64,000 nucleotides of DNA from Rhipidocladum racemiflorum (lineage: Eukaryota > Streptophyta > Magnoliopsida > Poales > Poaceae): assembly GCA_036346355.1 (NCBI GenBank), contig CM070576.1:16785558-16849557 (forward strand), in the 5' to 3' direction. The notes under the pieces are model-generated. The model saw nothing but the letters and a program-made list of their open reading frames with translations, was not told where the DNA came from and searched no databases. Positions within the stretch are counted from its first letter, which is position 1; every line of letters starts with the position of its first letter. The translations under genes were made by a program, and so were the position numbers. Shown here piece by piece: positions 1-10,431 of this stretch.

Positions 1-1089
1 TTGGTTCTACGTGTAGTCTTGCCCTGGTCACTCTAAGGACTTAACCATCCAACCCTTTGAACTGGGTCATACTAGCAACCACAAGGATGGAATGGGACGG
101 CCCTAGTTGACTAAGTCGCTAAGGACTCACTTGTGGAGCCTCAGGGTGTCAATTACACCGCTTGTGTGATTGTGCGGGGAGCGTATCGTGGCTGTGGCCA
201 GATACCCATCTAACGGTGTGTTGGTCCCATACTTCGCCTTGGCTAAGGGAAGGGATGGTGTAGAGCACGAACCGGGGAGGACCACCTGTGTTGTTTGAGG
301 CTTCCGAAAGGCTTTGTTACGGGAACTCGCCTTTGTGGTGTTTGACTGTATCTTGTGGGTAAAGTGCATAACCTCTGCAGAGTGTAGAATCTATTTAAAT
401 AGCCGAGTCCACGGTACTGGACATTGCTCGGGAATTACAGTCAAGGGTTAGACTTTCTGAAAATAACTTGGATTTGAAAGGTTGGATTGGTTTAATAAAG
501 ATGATGAAAATGTGGTTTAGGATGGGGAAAATGTTTATTAAAACTTCTTGAAAAGTTATTTACGCTTTACTTATTTCTACTGCTTTCGAATCTACTTATA
601 TTACTTGTCAAATGTCAAGCATCTGCAAATATACCTTGAGCTATTCCTTTGTACCAAGCCATGCATATAGTATATTAGCTTGCATTCTGTGCATGACTTG
701 CTGAGTACCAAGTACTCACCCTTGCCTCAACACAATACCAGTTGAAGAGGAGACTACACCAGCTTTGGAGGAGGAACTCCAAGAAGATCCGTCTACTTAG
801 GGATGCGAGCCCAGTCAGTTTCCTGTGGTATACTGGATGGCGCCACGAAGTTATCTTATTTTCCGCTGCTATTATTTTTCTCTGAATAAGTTTCGCCTTG
901 CGAGGCATACATTTTGTAACTTGGCCATAAGGTCGAGTAACCAGTTTGGTTATTTAAATAAAGTACTTTATTGGTATCGTTTGGTATGATTGTGATATTT
1001 ACCGATGTTAAGACTGTGTGCACTAGCGCGTTCCTGGACTAGTGCTGAATACACAGAGGGTCCGGATTTGCAAATTCGGGGTCCCGACA
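1..1089 (+). mobile_element. 3' part of a Tekay-like Ty3 LTR, cut by the window start
   Basis: The stretch is closely similar to the last kilobase of the two LTRs at 43590-47064 and 52744-56231, and it ends with the same terminus (GGGTCCCGACA). The sequence after position 1089 is not the primer-binding site that follows the 5' LTR of the intact copy, so this is the end of a 3' LTR or of a solo LTR. It differs from the other copies at many sites and is therefore an older insertion. No target-site copy can be tested because the 5' end lies outside the window. Confidence 0.85.
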
Positions 1090-1225
1090 GAAGACCACCC
1101 TAGGGCAGCAAGGGGGTGGAGGAGAGGTGGTGGAGAGGTGGGGAGCAAAGGGGAGCAATGGGGGAGGTGGAGGCGCCACAAGGAGGAAGGTGGAGATGTG
1201 TGGGGGCGGCTAGGGCATCAATGGA
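1090..1225. repeat. Fragment of the LTR family seen at 33607-35948
   Basis: A GC-rich, purine-rich block containing CCTAGGGCAGCAAGGGG and GGGGAGCAATGGGGGAGG matches about 35440-35560 inside the solo LTR further right. Only this part of the LTR is present. It directly abuts the Tekay LTR end, so the Tekay LTR probably inserted into an older copy of this family. Confidence 0.6.
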
Positions 1226-1271
1226 ATCTACGAGCAGAGTACCTGAAACCACCTCTGGATGCCCGGCTGAC

Positions 1272-1676
1272 TCAGCGGTCGGCAAAGTGTACAGTCCTGG
1301 TGGCGCTAGGACAGTAGGAGCCCCGATTCCCGGCTGATACCCCAACACCGGAAGAATTGGCTTCATGCTTGACATTTGTGAGTCCTTCTCCTTGGTTCCT
1401 AAGGACAATAAAATCATCACAAGGATTAAATAATATTTCATCCATTAAAATATTTGTATGCAACTTGAGGAACGCATTCACCTGGTAATTGAAATGATGT
1501 GTACGAGCTCGAGTAATTGGTCCTTGTATTATTACATCATTGGTTTCAACGTGATGTGTAGGTGTGGCCGTATCCATGGAAGTGATGTCCTCATCAAACT
1601 TGGAGCTTTCTTCTATACCTCTTGACCACTTCCCTCTTTTTAGTTGAAGCTCAGTTCGCCCAATCGCCATCGCCAC
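1272..1676 (-). pseudogene. C-terminal fragment of a Ty3 polyprotein
   Basis: The minus-strand reading frame has the pattern GPITRAR, then a segment resembling YQVNAFL, then FNPCDDFIVLRNQGEG. The same tail pattern (GPVTRARA ... LLRNMGE) ends the chromovirus polyprotein at 27890-29080, so this is the extreme C terminus of a related Ty3 polyprotein in opposite orientation. No integrase core is present and the ends are ragged. It is a relic with no expected function. Confidence 0.6.
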
Positions 1677-1680
1677 CCTG

Positions 1681-2300
1681 ACCGTCTTCTTGAGCGCCAG
1701 TGATTAGTCATCAATCCACCTCAACCACCTACTGCGATGAGATCCATGTGCTTCACTGATGCTTACCCTCTCACTCACCGGATCTAGCTCGGCCCCTATT
1801 GTCGCCACAGCTTACCGCCGTCCTGACCTCCGTCCGATCACGGTGACAGCCCACCTTCGGCCATCGTGAGCTTGATTGAGCTCTCCTATGGAGTCCCTAG
1901 GTCACCCTCTAGTTCACCCCGTAGTCGATTGTTGGTCTTCGGCTCAATTCTGCCACCGTGGCATGCCGCCGCCGCCTCCTACGGATGGCACCGTCGTTGG
2001 CCCACTAGGGCACTGCTCCCGCGCCGTTGAGCCCTCCTATGAGACCCTCTCGGCTTCCTCTAGCTCACATCGCGCTCGTCTGAGACCGGCCGGCCCCACA
2101 TTGCCAGCGGCGAGCATAACCTTCATTGATGGATTTCCTTAATTAATATTGACATGTGAACCTTGGCAACCCTAGCTCCTAAATAGACATTTGATGATGT
2201 CAAAATGGGTATACTCGATTATTACATGCATACACTCATCTATGCTTTAAACTAAGATACGAACAGATGGTTTTACTATTCGTAATGAACTTAATATATT
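1681..2300. other. Unassigned stretch
   Basis: About 620 bp with no recognisable domain. The first half is GC-rich with short frames rich in Pro, Ser and His; the second half is AT-rich. I see no terminal repeats, splice sites or similarity to other parts of the window. Confidence 0.4.
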
Positions 2301-2514
2301 GCAAGACCGCTTACCCAGTTGTTAAAGAAGGAAAAAAAAGTTTGAATGGTCCGAAGCTTGAGAGAAAAGTTTCCAGGAATTAAAGAAAAGACTCACCATA
2401 GCCCTAGTGCTCATTTTAATGGATATTTGGAAACACTTTGGGATTTCTGTGATGCTTCAAGATAGCGACTCGGATGTGTCTTGATGCAAGAAGGCAGGGT
2501 GGTTGCATAATTAA

Positions 2515-3262
2515 AATCAAATAAAAATAAAAAAATCTGACCTGTTAGTGTTCTAAGGTCAAAAGTCTAGTTTAAAGTAAAAAAAATATGTATTTATTCA
2601 GAAGTAATTGTTTGTTACGTCATAATTAGAAGAAACTAATTCTGTATGGAGAAATTTAGCTTTAACCGTGTTAATGATCTCACATCATTGGTCTATAGAG
2701 AATCAAAGTTGATTTACCAATGAGTCGTGAAATGCTATGGTTCTTCCATATGATTTCTGAATTTATTCAGAAGTAATTCGTCAAGATAGTGCACCTTTTC
2801 CTTATTTATCCGAAAAATACTAAAAAATATTTGAAAGTGCAGCTGGATAGATCCAATCTATTCTTGAAATAGACAACTCGCACACACTCCCTTTCCAAAA
2901 AAAAATCAATTCACCAACCACTACAGTTAGATTTATTAGATTTGTTGCTAAAATATCGGTATTAAGTCCGAAACTCCCAGCGGATGGCCAGTGAGCTAAA
3001 AAAAATTGAAAGAATGGGTTACATTTTTCATATGCTCTGCTCTTATAGATAGGACGAACAAAGAACAAAGTTTTTTGATCACTTACTTCGCTCACCCTTT
3101 TTTGATCAGTTTTTTTAATGCAAATAGATTCAATCTAGTAATTTATTTTAGATTAAGTCTTAGGTCTCATTTGACCTGTGAAAGACCTCCTTTGTTGAAA
3201 TGTTCCCAAAATTCCTAAAATAAAAGGAAAAAGACTTTCCATTGTCCTAAACTAAGGACGGG
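2515..3262 (-). other. Nuclear insert of plastid DNA (atpF region)
   Basis: An AT-rich block interrupts the Ty3 RNase H coding sequence. On the minus strand it contains the plastid upstream spacer, atpF exon 1 and the start of the atpF group II intron, in the plastid order. Flanking Ty3 coding reads into it on the left (QEGRVVA) and out of it on the right (EENYPIHD). The right edge is uncertain: 3263-3337 is neither clearly plastid nor clearly Ty3. Confidence 0.85.
2888..3031 (-). pseudogene. atpF: Plastid atpF exon 1 relic (ATP synthase subunit b)
   Basis: In the plastid, atpF encodes subunit b of the membrane part of ATP synthase. The minus strand starts with ATG at 3031 (MKNVTHSF) and continues with LAHWPSAGSFGLNTDILAT and NLINLTVVVG, which is the conserved N terminus of grass AtpF. 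The exon stops at the group II intron border GTGTGTGCGAG (from 2887 downward). The exon is 144 bp, close to the usual length of about 145 bp. A changed A/T homopolymer after the eighth codon and substitutions (ELIFFWKG) mark it as a decaying nuclear copy. Only the first part of the intron and no second exon are present. Confidence 0.9.
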
Positions 3263-4759
3263 AAGGAAGAAGGCGAGCATATCCTCTAAATTGATCATCC
3301 TCAAATCTGCCCTTCCTGGTGTGGGGTATTGTCTGTCATATGAGGAAAACTATCCTATCCACGACTTAGAAATGGTTGCAGTTGTGCATGCGCTGAAGTT
3401 GTGGAAGCATTATCTCATTGGGAATCGTTGTGAGATCTTCACAAACCATAAGAGCTTGAAGTATATCTTCACTCAGGTAGACCTCAAGCTTAGATAAAGA
3501 AGATTGTTGGAGTTGGTCAAGGATTATGATGTGGGAATACACTACAATCCTAGCGAGGCCAATGTAGTCGCCGATGCCTTAAGTCGAAAGAGCTACTGCA
3601 ACAATGCGATGATTCAAGAAGAACAACCTACTCTTCATGAGGAATTTCAGCGTTTGAATTTGGAATTAGTAAAGGAAGGTTCTGTAGCTGCTTTGGAGAT
3701 TCAACCAACTTTGGAGGATCAGATCAAAAAGTTGCAAAAGTCGGGTAAAGAAGCTGCTAAGATTAAGGAAAGAATAATGGAGGGTAAGGCCCTAGGATTC
3801 TCAGAAGATGAGGAAGGAATAGTTTGGCTTGGAAAGAGCATATATGTGCCTAATCAAAAAGAGATCAAGCAGTTGCTACTAAAGGAGGCGGATGAGTCAG
3901 CATACTCAATTTATCCAGGCAATACCAATATGTATCAAGATCTTTGTAGTAGATATTGGTGGCCAAGGGTGAGAAAGAAAATTGCAGAATATGTAGCTAT
4001 GTGTGATACATGTCAGCAGGTTAAGGCAGAACATCAAAGACCCGCTGGATTGCTACAACCGTTAAAGGTGCCTAAATAAAAGTGGGAGAAAATTGGAATG
4101 GACTTCATTACAGGACTTCCAAGAACTAGATTAGGTTATGACTCCATATGGGTTGTAGTGGATCAGTTGACAAAAGTCGCACATTTCATTCCATTGAAAA
4201 CAACCTACAAGGTAGATAAACTTGCAGAGTTGTATGTTGAGGATTGTGTGTTTACATGGGTTGCTAAAGAAGATTGTTTCAGATAGAGGCACTCAATTTA
4301 CTTCATGATTCTGGCAAAAGTTGCATGAAGCATTGGGTACAAACCTGAATTTCAGTATAGCTTATCACCCTCAGACTGATGGACAGGCTGAGCGGGTAAA
4401 TCAGATTCTTGAGAATATGTTAAGGTCTGCATTGTCCAATATCACAGGTTGGGACCAGAGCTTACCCTACGTAGAATTCTCATATAACAATAGTTATCTA
4501 GCAAGCTTGCAAATGACGCCATTTGAAGCTTTGTATGGAAGAAAATGCAGAACACCCCTGTATTGGAACGGAATAGGAGATCGTCAAGTCTTTGGTCCTG
4601 ATATAGAACCATGCAGTCTAGGCAAAAGAGCTATGACGACAATCGTCGAAGAGAGTTAGACTTCTCTCCAGGTGACATTGTGTACATGAAAGTCTCGCCG
4701 CTCAAAGGAATTTGTCGATTCCAAGTTTGCGGATAGTTAGCACCAAGGTTCATTGGGCC

Positions 4760-4990
4760 ATCATTAGTATAGCAATCGTCATTAGTAGTGGTTTTTAATT
4801 GACATTAGCGACGGTTTTCAAACCATTACAGATTAAATGCCACTGATAATCGGGGATTATCAGTAGAGGTCTTAAAACCGCCACAGATAATACTATGAGT
4901 GGCAGTTTTTGGCTAAAATTGCCACAGATACTCATTATTAGTGGCGGTTTTAGCCAAAAACCGTCACAAATAATTTCAAACCACAAAATA
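4760..4990. repeat. Subterminal short-repeat array
   Basis: About six degenerate units of roughly 30-40 bp alternate orientation around the core GTGGCGGTTTT / AAAACCGCCAC with ATTATCAGTGG spacers (for example at 4872, 4905 and 4945). Such arrays usually bind the element's own transposase. Confidence 0.6.
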
Positions 4991-5337
4991 AAAAAACCGG
5001 CATTTCAGGCTAGCCTTAGGAAGCATTAGCCATGCCCTTTAAAACAGCATACACAAAGAACAGATATATCTACAAATTGGTGGGAATAAGGTTCTATAGA
5101 AAGACATATTAAAATACTATAATTCAACTTAACAAATTGGTGGGAATAAATTTGTTAGGCAATATGATATATATTCATTATCCTGCCTGTACAAATAAAT
5201 AGAAGTCCATAGCCTACATGTCTTCAAAGATGTAAAAGGCAAAGAACAAAAAAAGTAAGAATACATTACGATTGGTGCATTCGGACTCATCATCTCTCAT
5301 CCTACTAAAATGCATACAATTGCATCACTCAAATTAC

Positions 5338-5812
5338 CTCACCAAGTGGCTTTCCAATGGGCGAATTTTCAGTAATAAGTTCAGCAAGCTGAGGATCATC
5401 CAAGATATATGTATGTTTAATCCTGTCCATTAAGAATTTGGCAAAACGTCAGCAGCCAGAAATGAACAAGCAAAGAAGGAAAGTAATGCTGGAAAAGAAG
5501 TAAACTTTAGCTGGTATGCTGTAACTATGCAGCTTACCAAAGGTTTCAATCGGTACTCTACCTTATGTCCATAAATGGTTTTCCTTTATCATCAACATAT
5601 GCCTCATTTAACTTTGTCAGTGTGTCAAAACCTTGAGCAACTGTCCAAAACACCTATGGTTGAAAGTGCAAATAGATAAATCATTGCAGATAAATCAATA
5701 ATCATCACCACGGCCTCACCCCCACTCCCACATAAAAAATAATGGAATAAGGTACTACTCACAGTATGTTTATCACTAGGTAGTCCACGTCATCCTGCAA
5801 GGTGATGTAGAA
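5338..5812 (-). pseudogene. CYP59: Captured fragment of a CYP59-like cyclophilin gene (three exons)
   Basis: On the minus strand three exons can be read with splice borders in place: 5812-5763 (FYITLQDDVDYL), 5653-5562 (VFWTVAQGFDTLTKLNEAYV then DDKGKPF) and 5422-5338 (RIKHTYILDDPQLAE, then NSPIGKPLGE). Exons are preceded by AG and followed by GT. This is the C-terminal part of the cyclophilin domain and the following linker of CYP59, a nuclear peptidyl-prolyl isomerase with an RNA-recognition motif. The N terminus, RRM and zinc knuckle are absent. The first exon shows a damaged KHT segment. It is a transduplicated host-gene piece inside a transposon; I do not expect a working isomerase. Confidence 0.8.
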
Positions 5813-6291
5813 CTAAAACATCACAAATACATAAGGCGTCAACAATCATTAGTGCCCATACATGGAAAAGAAAAAAGAAAAATAATTCAAAAATGTTCTA
5901 TAAGAACAATTCATGTATAGTTAATATTGGACGCAGGCCAACAACTTATATGGTTCAGAGCACAGTAACTCAAAAAACAACTAATATTGGGGAACTGACA
6001 TGAAGTAATGCACATATTGAAAGTTCAAGTAAAAAAAAGTGCTCACTTGTACACAGAATCACCCCAAGGCTAGTTCCAGTTGGGTCCTGTTTGCACCAAA
6101 AATCCGGGGTACGTGGTAAAATCGGCCCAATTCAAATATGGAGTTTGTAAACCGGTACCAACAAGGAATCCGTCGCCGATAAGGAAAAGGAAATTGGATC
6201 TAGAGCCGATACGGATATAGTTGCCGTATCCATATAGGACTCGGATCAGCCGAAACAGTATAAGAAGGGACGGACCATGAGGCGAGAGGCA

Positions 6292-6322
6292 CTACTAGAA
6301 ATCTAACTTTTACCGAGGGTGG
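6292..6322 (+). repeat. CACTA left terminal inverted repeat
   Basis: 31 bp, starting CACTACTAGAAATCTAAC. It pairs with 11951-11981 with one mismatch (ACCGAGGGT versus GCCGAGGGT). Confidence 0.95.
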
Positions 6323-6960
6323 AAAAACCGTCGGGTATCAGCAAAAACCATCGGCCACTTACATGGCCGAGCGTATACCGTCGGGAAACTCCCCTCGGCA
6401 AAACCTCGTTGGGCATTGGTGTGATGGCCGACGGTACCTTCGGCCATTTGATTTCCGTTGGTTTGCATGGCTCTCGGTGATTACGTACGCGAGGGGTTTG
6501 TTCACCGTTGGGATGCACATTTGCAAGAGTTTTACCTCACCGTCGGAAAATAGGAACGCTCGGTTATAACATGTGCGAAGGTTTAAAAAACCGTCGGAGA
6601 TGTATTTGCTGTCCGTTGTGCCTCACCGTCGGCCTAAAAGCAACGCTCAGTAACAACATTACTGAAGGTTTGAAACACCGTCGTAGATTTATTTGCCATC
6701 CGTTTTGCCTGACCGTCGGGTATTAGGAATGCTCGGTTATAAATTTGGTGAGGGTTTAGTCACCGTAGGAGATTTATTTGCCCTCCGCTTTACGAAACCT
6801 TCGGCTAATGGTAACCCTCACAAACTATATTACCAACAGTTGTCACAATGGTCGGCAAATGTATTGCTGAGCGTTTTTAAACCATCACTCATTTATTGAC
6901 CCTCGGTAAAGATATAAAGCGAGGTACCATTAAACGCTCGGCAAATGATGTAGCAACGCT
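6323..6960. repeat. CACTA left subterminal array
   Basis: Degenerate units built around ACCGTCGG, GCTCGGTTATAA and GTTTAAAACCGTCGG recur every 60-90 bp. Short plus-strand reading frames here (6363-6899) are by-products of the repeats and not genes. Confidence 0.8.
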
Positions 6961-7261
6961 TGGAAATGTTTTTTTCAATGAAATTTTTTCTTAAAATGTA
7001 AGAATTAATTGACACCATATACAAAGAGAAATATAATTGATATAACCATCGAACATTGCCATATGTCAAACAACTAATAGAACCATATATATTGTTTAGA
7101 TAATATCATCCATCCACACAAATAGTTCCCAGCTTACAAGATGTTCTTAACTAATAGCAAAATATTGCAAACCATAAGATAAACAACGAACACTAGAATT
7201 TAAGCTCCAATATGCCACAAATAGTCAGCAAACACTAATTTCAGTCAACACGACAGTCCAT
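6961..7261. other. Non-coding CACTA interior
   Basis: AT-rich sequence between the left subterminal array and the end of the transposase-linked gene; it probably holds the 3' untranslated region of the minus-strand gene. Nothing else recognised. Confidence 0.5.
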
Positions 7262-8751
7262 TTAATCATCATTAGGTTCTCCCATGCTGTAATCACCATC
7301 AGTGTCATCTTCACCTCCTTGTACTGTTGGATTTTCGCCACCACCTTGTTGACCACAAGCACTCTGTAGCAATTGTGAGAATATGTAAATTGTTAAGCAA
7401 TATAAGTACCAATCTACTATTTAATACCTTTTCTTTTCATTAAACATTCGCAAGAATATTTTAAAAAATACATTGCTAACCTTGTCATGACTGTCATGAT
7501 TATCCCGGTATTGTTCTTCTATAAATCCAACATCTGAACCGGAAGTGTCCTAAGAAACATGAAGGAAAAACTATAAGTAAAATAATATATGTCTAAGCAA
7601 GTAAATTTTAATTTATAATATGATGGCAATGAAGGTCATAATATACGAGTAATAAATTGTTTTGTGAAGTTATTGGCCACTAGAAAGTTAGCATACCAAA
7701 GCATTTGTGAATGTATCATAGTCCAATCCTCCTCTTGCAGCTAATGCCTGCAATAATCCTAGATGAGTGACATGCATTCTTCTATTTGTGAATTTAATTC
7801 ATAATAAACAAAATATTACCCTCACGACATGCTCCATGCGACGATAAGAAGCATTCTCTCTTTGTAAACTTTGAACCTTCCTTTCTAGATAAATCTCTCG
7901 AAACCTTTGCTACTTGATTGTGATAAAGTCCTTTTCCTTGACTTTATGGCAGCCTTGTCTTTACGACTAAATGCTTCATTACCAATGGCTAGCCTACCAT
8001 GTGGCATTTGACCTGTAAAGTTATAGATGACTCCAAAGATCTAGATCACGCCTTTCACTTGCCAATTTTCTCCATGTTCTTTTTCCATGCCAGATGAGAA
8101 TTGTTCCTATCACACATCAAAAAGCGGGAAAAGGTCATTAGTAAATCAAACCAATTTTCTGTAGCACATTACATTGGAACTCACCCAAACATCTTTGGCT
8201 TTTTGACTGCATAGCTCTTCATTAGTCCCTTGCTGCATTCTATGTGTGTAGTGCCATGAACCAGCAAGCCCAGGGTCTTCTCCGGTTTTGTGTTTCTACA
8301 ATTAAAAAAATATAAGTTTGTGTGCGCAATGCATTATTGTAGAAATAGAATGTAATGGTTTGCTAACCAAGAATTGTCGTGTAGCAACCAAGCCTCTTGA
8401 CCCTCCACAATGGTGGATAGTATCTCCTCCAACTAGCCTATTTCGCTTGCCATTTAAAGACTTCTTTCTGAATTCTGGTGTACTCCAATACTCACATAGT
8501 AAATGCCAAGTATCCTCATCTGCAAAGTCACTTGGCCTAGAAGAAATCAAAGCCTGCACTGTAGGCCAATGATTTCCCTCTTCATCAATATCTTCTGGAG
8601 GGATGTTGTCGTTTGCATATAGCATGTTCATCGCTTTTTTTTTCTCTTCACACAACATTTGTGGAACTTTCTTTTTGAAATTCTCTTCCAAGACAATATC
8701 TGCATCATCTTTATCGCTTGGATCACACTTGAAACGATACTGCCAAAACAT
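7262..8751 (-). pseudogene. 3' exons of the CACTA gene (plant transposase, Ptta/En-Spm type domain)
   Basis: The first exon of this block (about 8732-8302) follows an acceptor (TTTGGCAG, rc) and encodes the Transposase_24-like segment with RPSDFADEDTWH, then EYWSTPEFRKKS and GGSRGLVATRQFLV. Smaller exons follow at about 8230-7960, 7920-7820, 7748-7697, 7550-7485 and 7368-7262. Among the recognisable parts are ASYRRMEHVVR (coiled-coil-like), SGSDVGFIEEQYRD and a final acidic exon ending GEDDTDGDYSMGEPNDD and a stop. In autonomous CACTA elements such a second protein binds subterminal repeats. Several exon borders are estimates, and the gene is joined upstream to a shortened TNP2 portion. Confidence 0.65.
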
Positions 8752-8799
8752 GAAAAAATAATAATGTTTAGCATTTATGCATGATGAATATTGAAAACC

Positions 8800-10176
8800 T
8801 TATGCAAGAAAAATTACCCAAAACTCTCTTTTGATTCTTTCAGCTTGCGATAACACTCTTCGTGGATTTGGAGACCACTTATAATCCTCCCAAGTAAGTG
8901 CAGGCCTCCTCTCATCACCACGCCTAATTGGATCAGGATATAGTTGTCGCACTAGTGCACCAATCACTGTTGACGGTTTACGGGAGTGCACATAAGGGTG
9001 CACTTCGAATTCACTATTGATATGGAAGTGTGCAATCAAACCAGCAAGCTTTGTACACATTTCAGGTGGAAGATTATATGGAACAACAAAGACAGGCCAA
9101 CAAGAGTATGGACTTGATGATATACTGAATGGTGTAAAACCATCTGTCGACAGACATAATCGCACATTCCTTTTCTCTATGGAAAAAATTGGAAACTCCT
9201 TATCAAAGTTCTTCCAAGCTTCCCCATCTGAAGGATGAGCCATTACATTCTTACTGTCGCGAGGCCTCACATGGTATCTCATATGGTTCGCCATACTATC
9301 GGACATGTACAACCGTTGCAATCTTGGAGTGATGGCGAGATAGCGTAGAACTTTTCGGGGAACCCTTCTAGACCTTTTTCCTCTACCTGACTCCTCAAAG
9401 CGGGACTCACCACAAATAGTGCAACTTTCCTTATGTTCATTCTCTTTATAATAAAGCATGCAATTGTTCGGACAAGCATGAATCTTTTTGTATGGCATGC
9501 CGAGACTGTGCACAAGTTTTTTGGACCTATGATAATTTTTTGGGAGTTCTTTTCCAACTTCATCCCCTAAGATATCTTGTATCAGATTCATTATTTCATT
9601 GTAACATGCCTCTGACATGTTAAATTGGGTTTTTATAGTCATTAGTCGAGCTATAATTGACAAACGTGTTTGCCTTGTCTTTTCATGCAATGGTGTCTCC
9701 ACTTCCTCTAGCAATTTGTACAGTTCAGCTGACGCTTGTGTTGGCTCCTCACAAGGAATAACTCCCTCGGCACCAATTGCATCAACTAACATTTCATCCA
9801 TTCGATCTACCTCACCCTGACCTTCATGTGTTTGATCTACTTCCATTATCTCAGGCTCACCATGGCTAGTCCATCTCTCATATCCTAGCTGGAAACCATT
9901 ACGACATAAGTGGATCGTCATTTCATCCCTTGTACGTTTATGACAGCAAACACACTTAGTGCAAGGACATAGAGATTTCCCTTCAACAGAAGTATCGGCC
10001 AACGAAAAGGCATGATCTAAAAATTTCTCTAAGCCATTTGTCCAAATGGGGGTTATAAATTTGCCTTTTCTTTCAGTGTACATCCAACTACGGTTTTCCT
10101 CCATCAGTTTATTGCCTAATCTTGCTGCACAATTTGGACACAATTTCTGCACAATACAAACATCACACCCATTCAT
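8800..10176 (-). pseudogene. CACTA transposase N-terminal part (transposase-associated domain and truncated TNP2)
   Basis: An open frame of 458 residues begins MNGCDVCIVQKLCPNCAAR. Residues about 30-110 form the transposase-associated zinc domain (WMYTERKGKF, then CPCTKCVC and IHLCRNGF). From about residue 195 the TNP2-like domain starts (LPKNYHRSKKLVHSLG, CPNNCMLYY, CTICGESR, LYMSDSMANHMRYH, then DGEAWKNFD and LSTDGFTPF). Immediately after YNLPPEMC the sequence jumps to a segment that does not continue TNP2 (EFEVHPYVHSRKP) and runs to RRVLSQAERIKREFW and a GT donor near 8818. The rest of the catalytic domain has been removed by an internal deletion that kept the frame open. The protein could still bind DNA but should not catalyse transposition. 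Confidence 0.8.
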
Positions 10177-10431
10177 TAACTACATTTCTACATAAAGACT
10201 AAACATCACCCATGTACTGAAAATCCTAGACATGCTAGTATTTTGCTACTTGAATATAATCATGGCAATAGGAATGATCCACTATTGTAGCATATCAAAC
10301 ATCACACCCATTTATAATTTAACAGACAGATGCATGATTGCAAATTCCAGCAGGAGTCCTGAACTAAGCACAATGAGCAAGCAGTATGATGATTGTGTGT
10401 GTTCCTGAACTAGTTCCTTGTGTGTGTTACT

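Larger units (their letters stand above)
2301..4745 (+). pseudogene. Ty3 chromovirus pol fragment (RNase H and integrase), split by plastid DNA
   Basis: The first block (about 2301-2512) encodes the start of the RNase H region (FQELK-like segment, then CDAS-like and LGCVLMQEGR). Coding resumes at about 3338 with EENYPIHDLEMVAVVHALK and TNHKSLKYIFTQ, continues through the linker ending in ADALSRK, and enters the integrase at 3900-4660. The zinc-binding HHCC region (H in the YPGNTNMYQD area, then CDTCQQ) and the core (DFITGLP, later HPQTDGQAERVN) are visible. In-frame stops at 3495, 4077 and 4284 and further damage make it non-functional. The order and wording match the pol of the Tekay element at 49430-52730. 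The element breaks off at about 4745. No LTR is attached. Confidence 0.85.
4752..6087. mobile_element. Gene-capturing DNA-transposon remnant
   Basis: The Ty3 pol fragment stops at about 4745 and is followed by a subterminal array of degenerate GTGGCGGTTTT-like units (4760-4990), then by captured cyclophilin exons, up to the start of the Tat LTR at 6088. An array of short repeats in both orientations next to a transposon end is typical of CACTA and some MULE elements. No clean terminal inverted repeat was found and the other end must lie beyond the Tat insertion, so the superfamily is not settled. Confidence 0.5.

Noticed and set aside
1876..2142. 88-residue Pro/Ser-rich frame
   Set aside because: No similarity to a known family and no flanking gene structure. 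It is a compositional frame in GC-rich DNA.
2820..3095. A 91-residue nuclear gene on the minus strand
   Set aside because: It is atpF exon 1 plus intron and upstream spacer translated through. No nuclear gene structure is present.
6363..6899. Plus-strand frames in the CACTA left end
   Set aside because: They come from the subterminal repeat units and have no homology to proteins.
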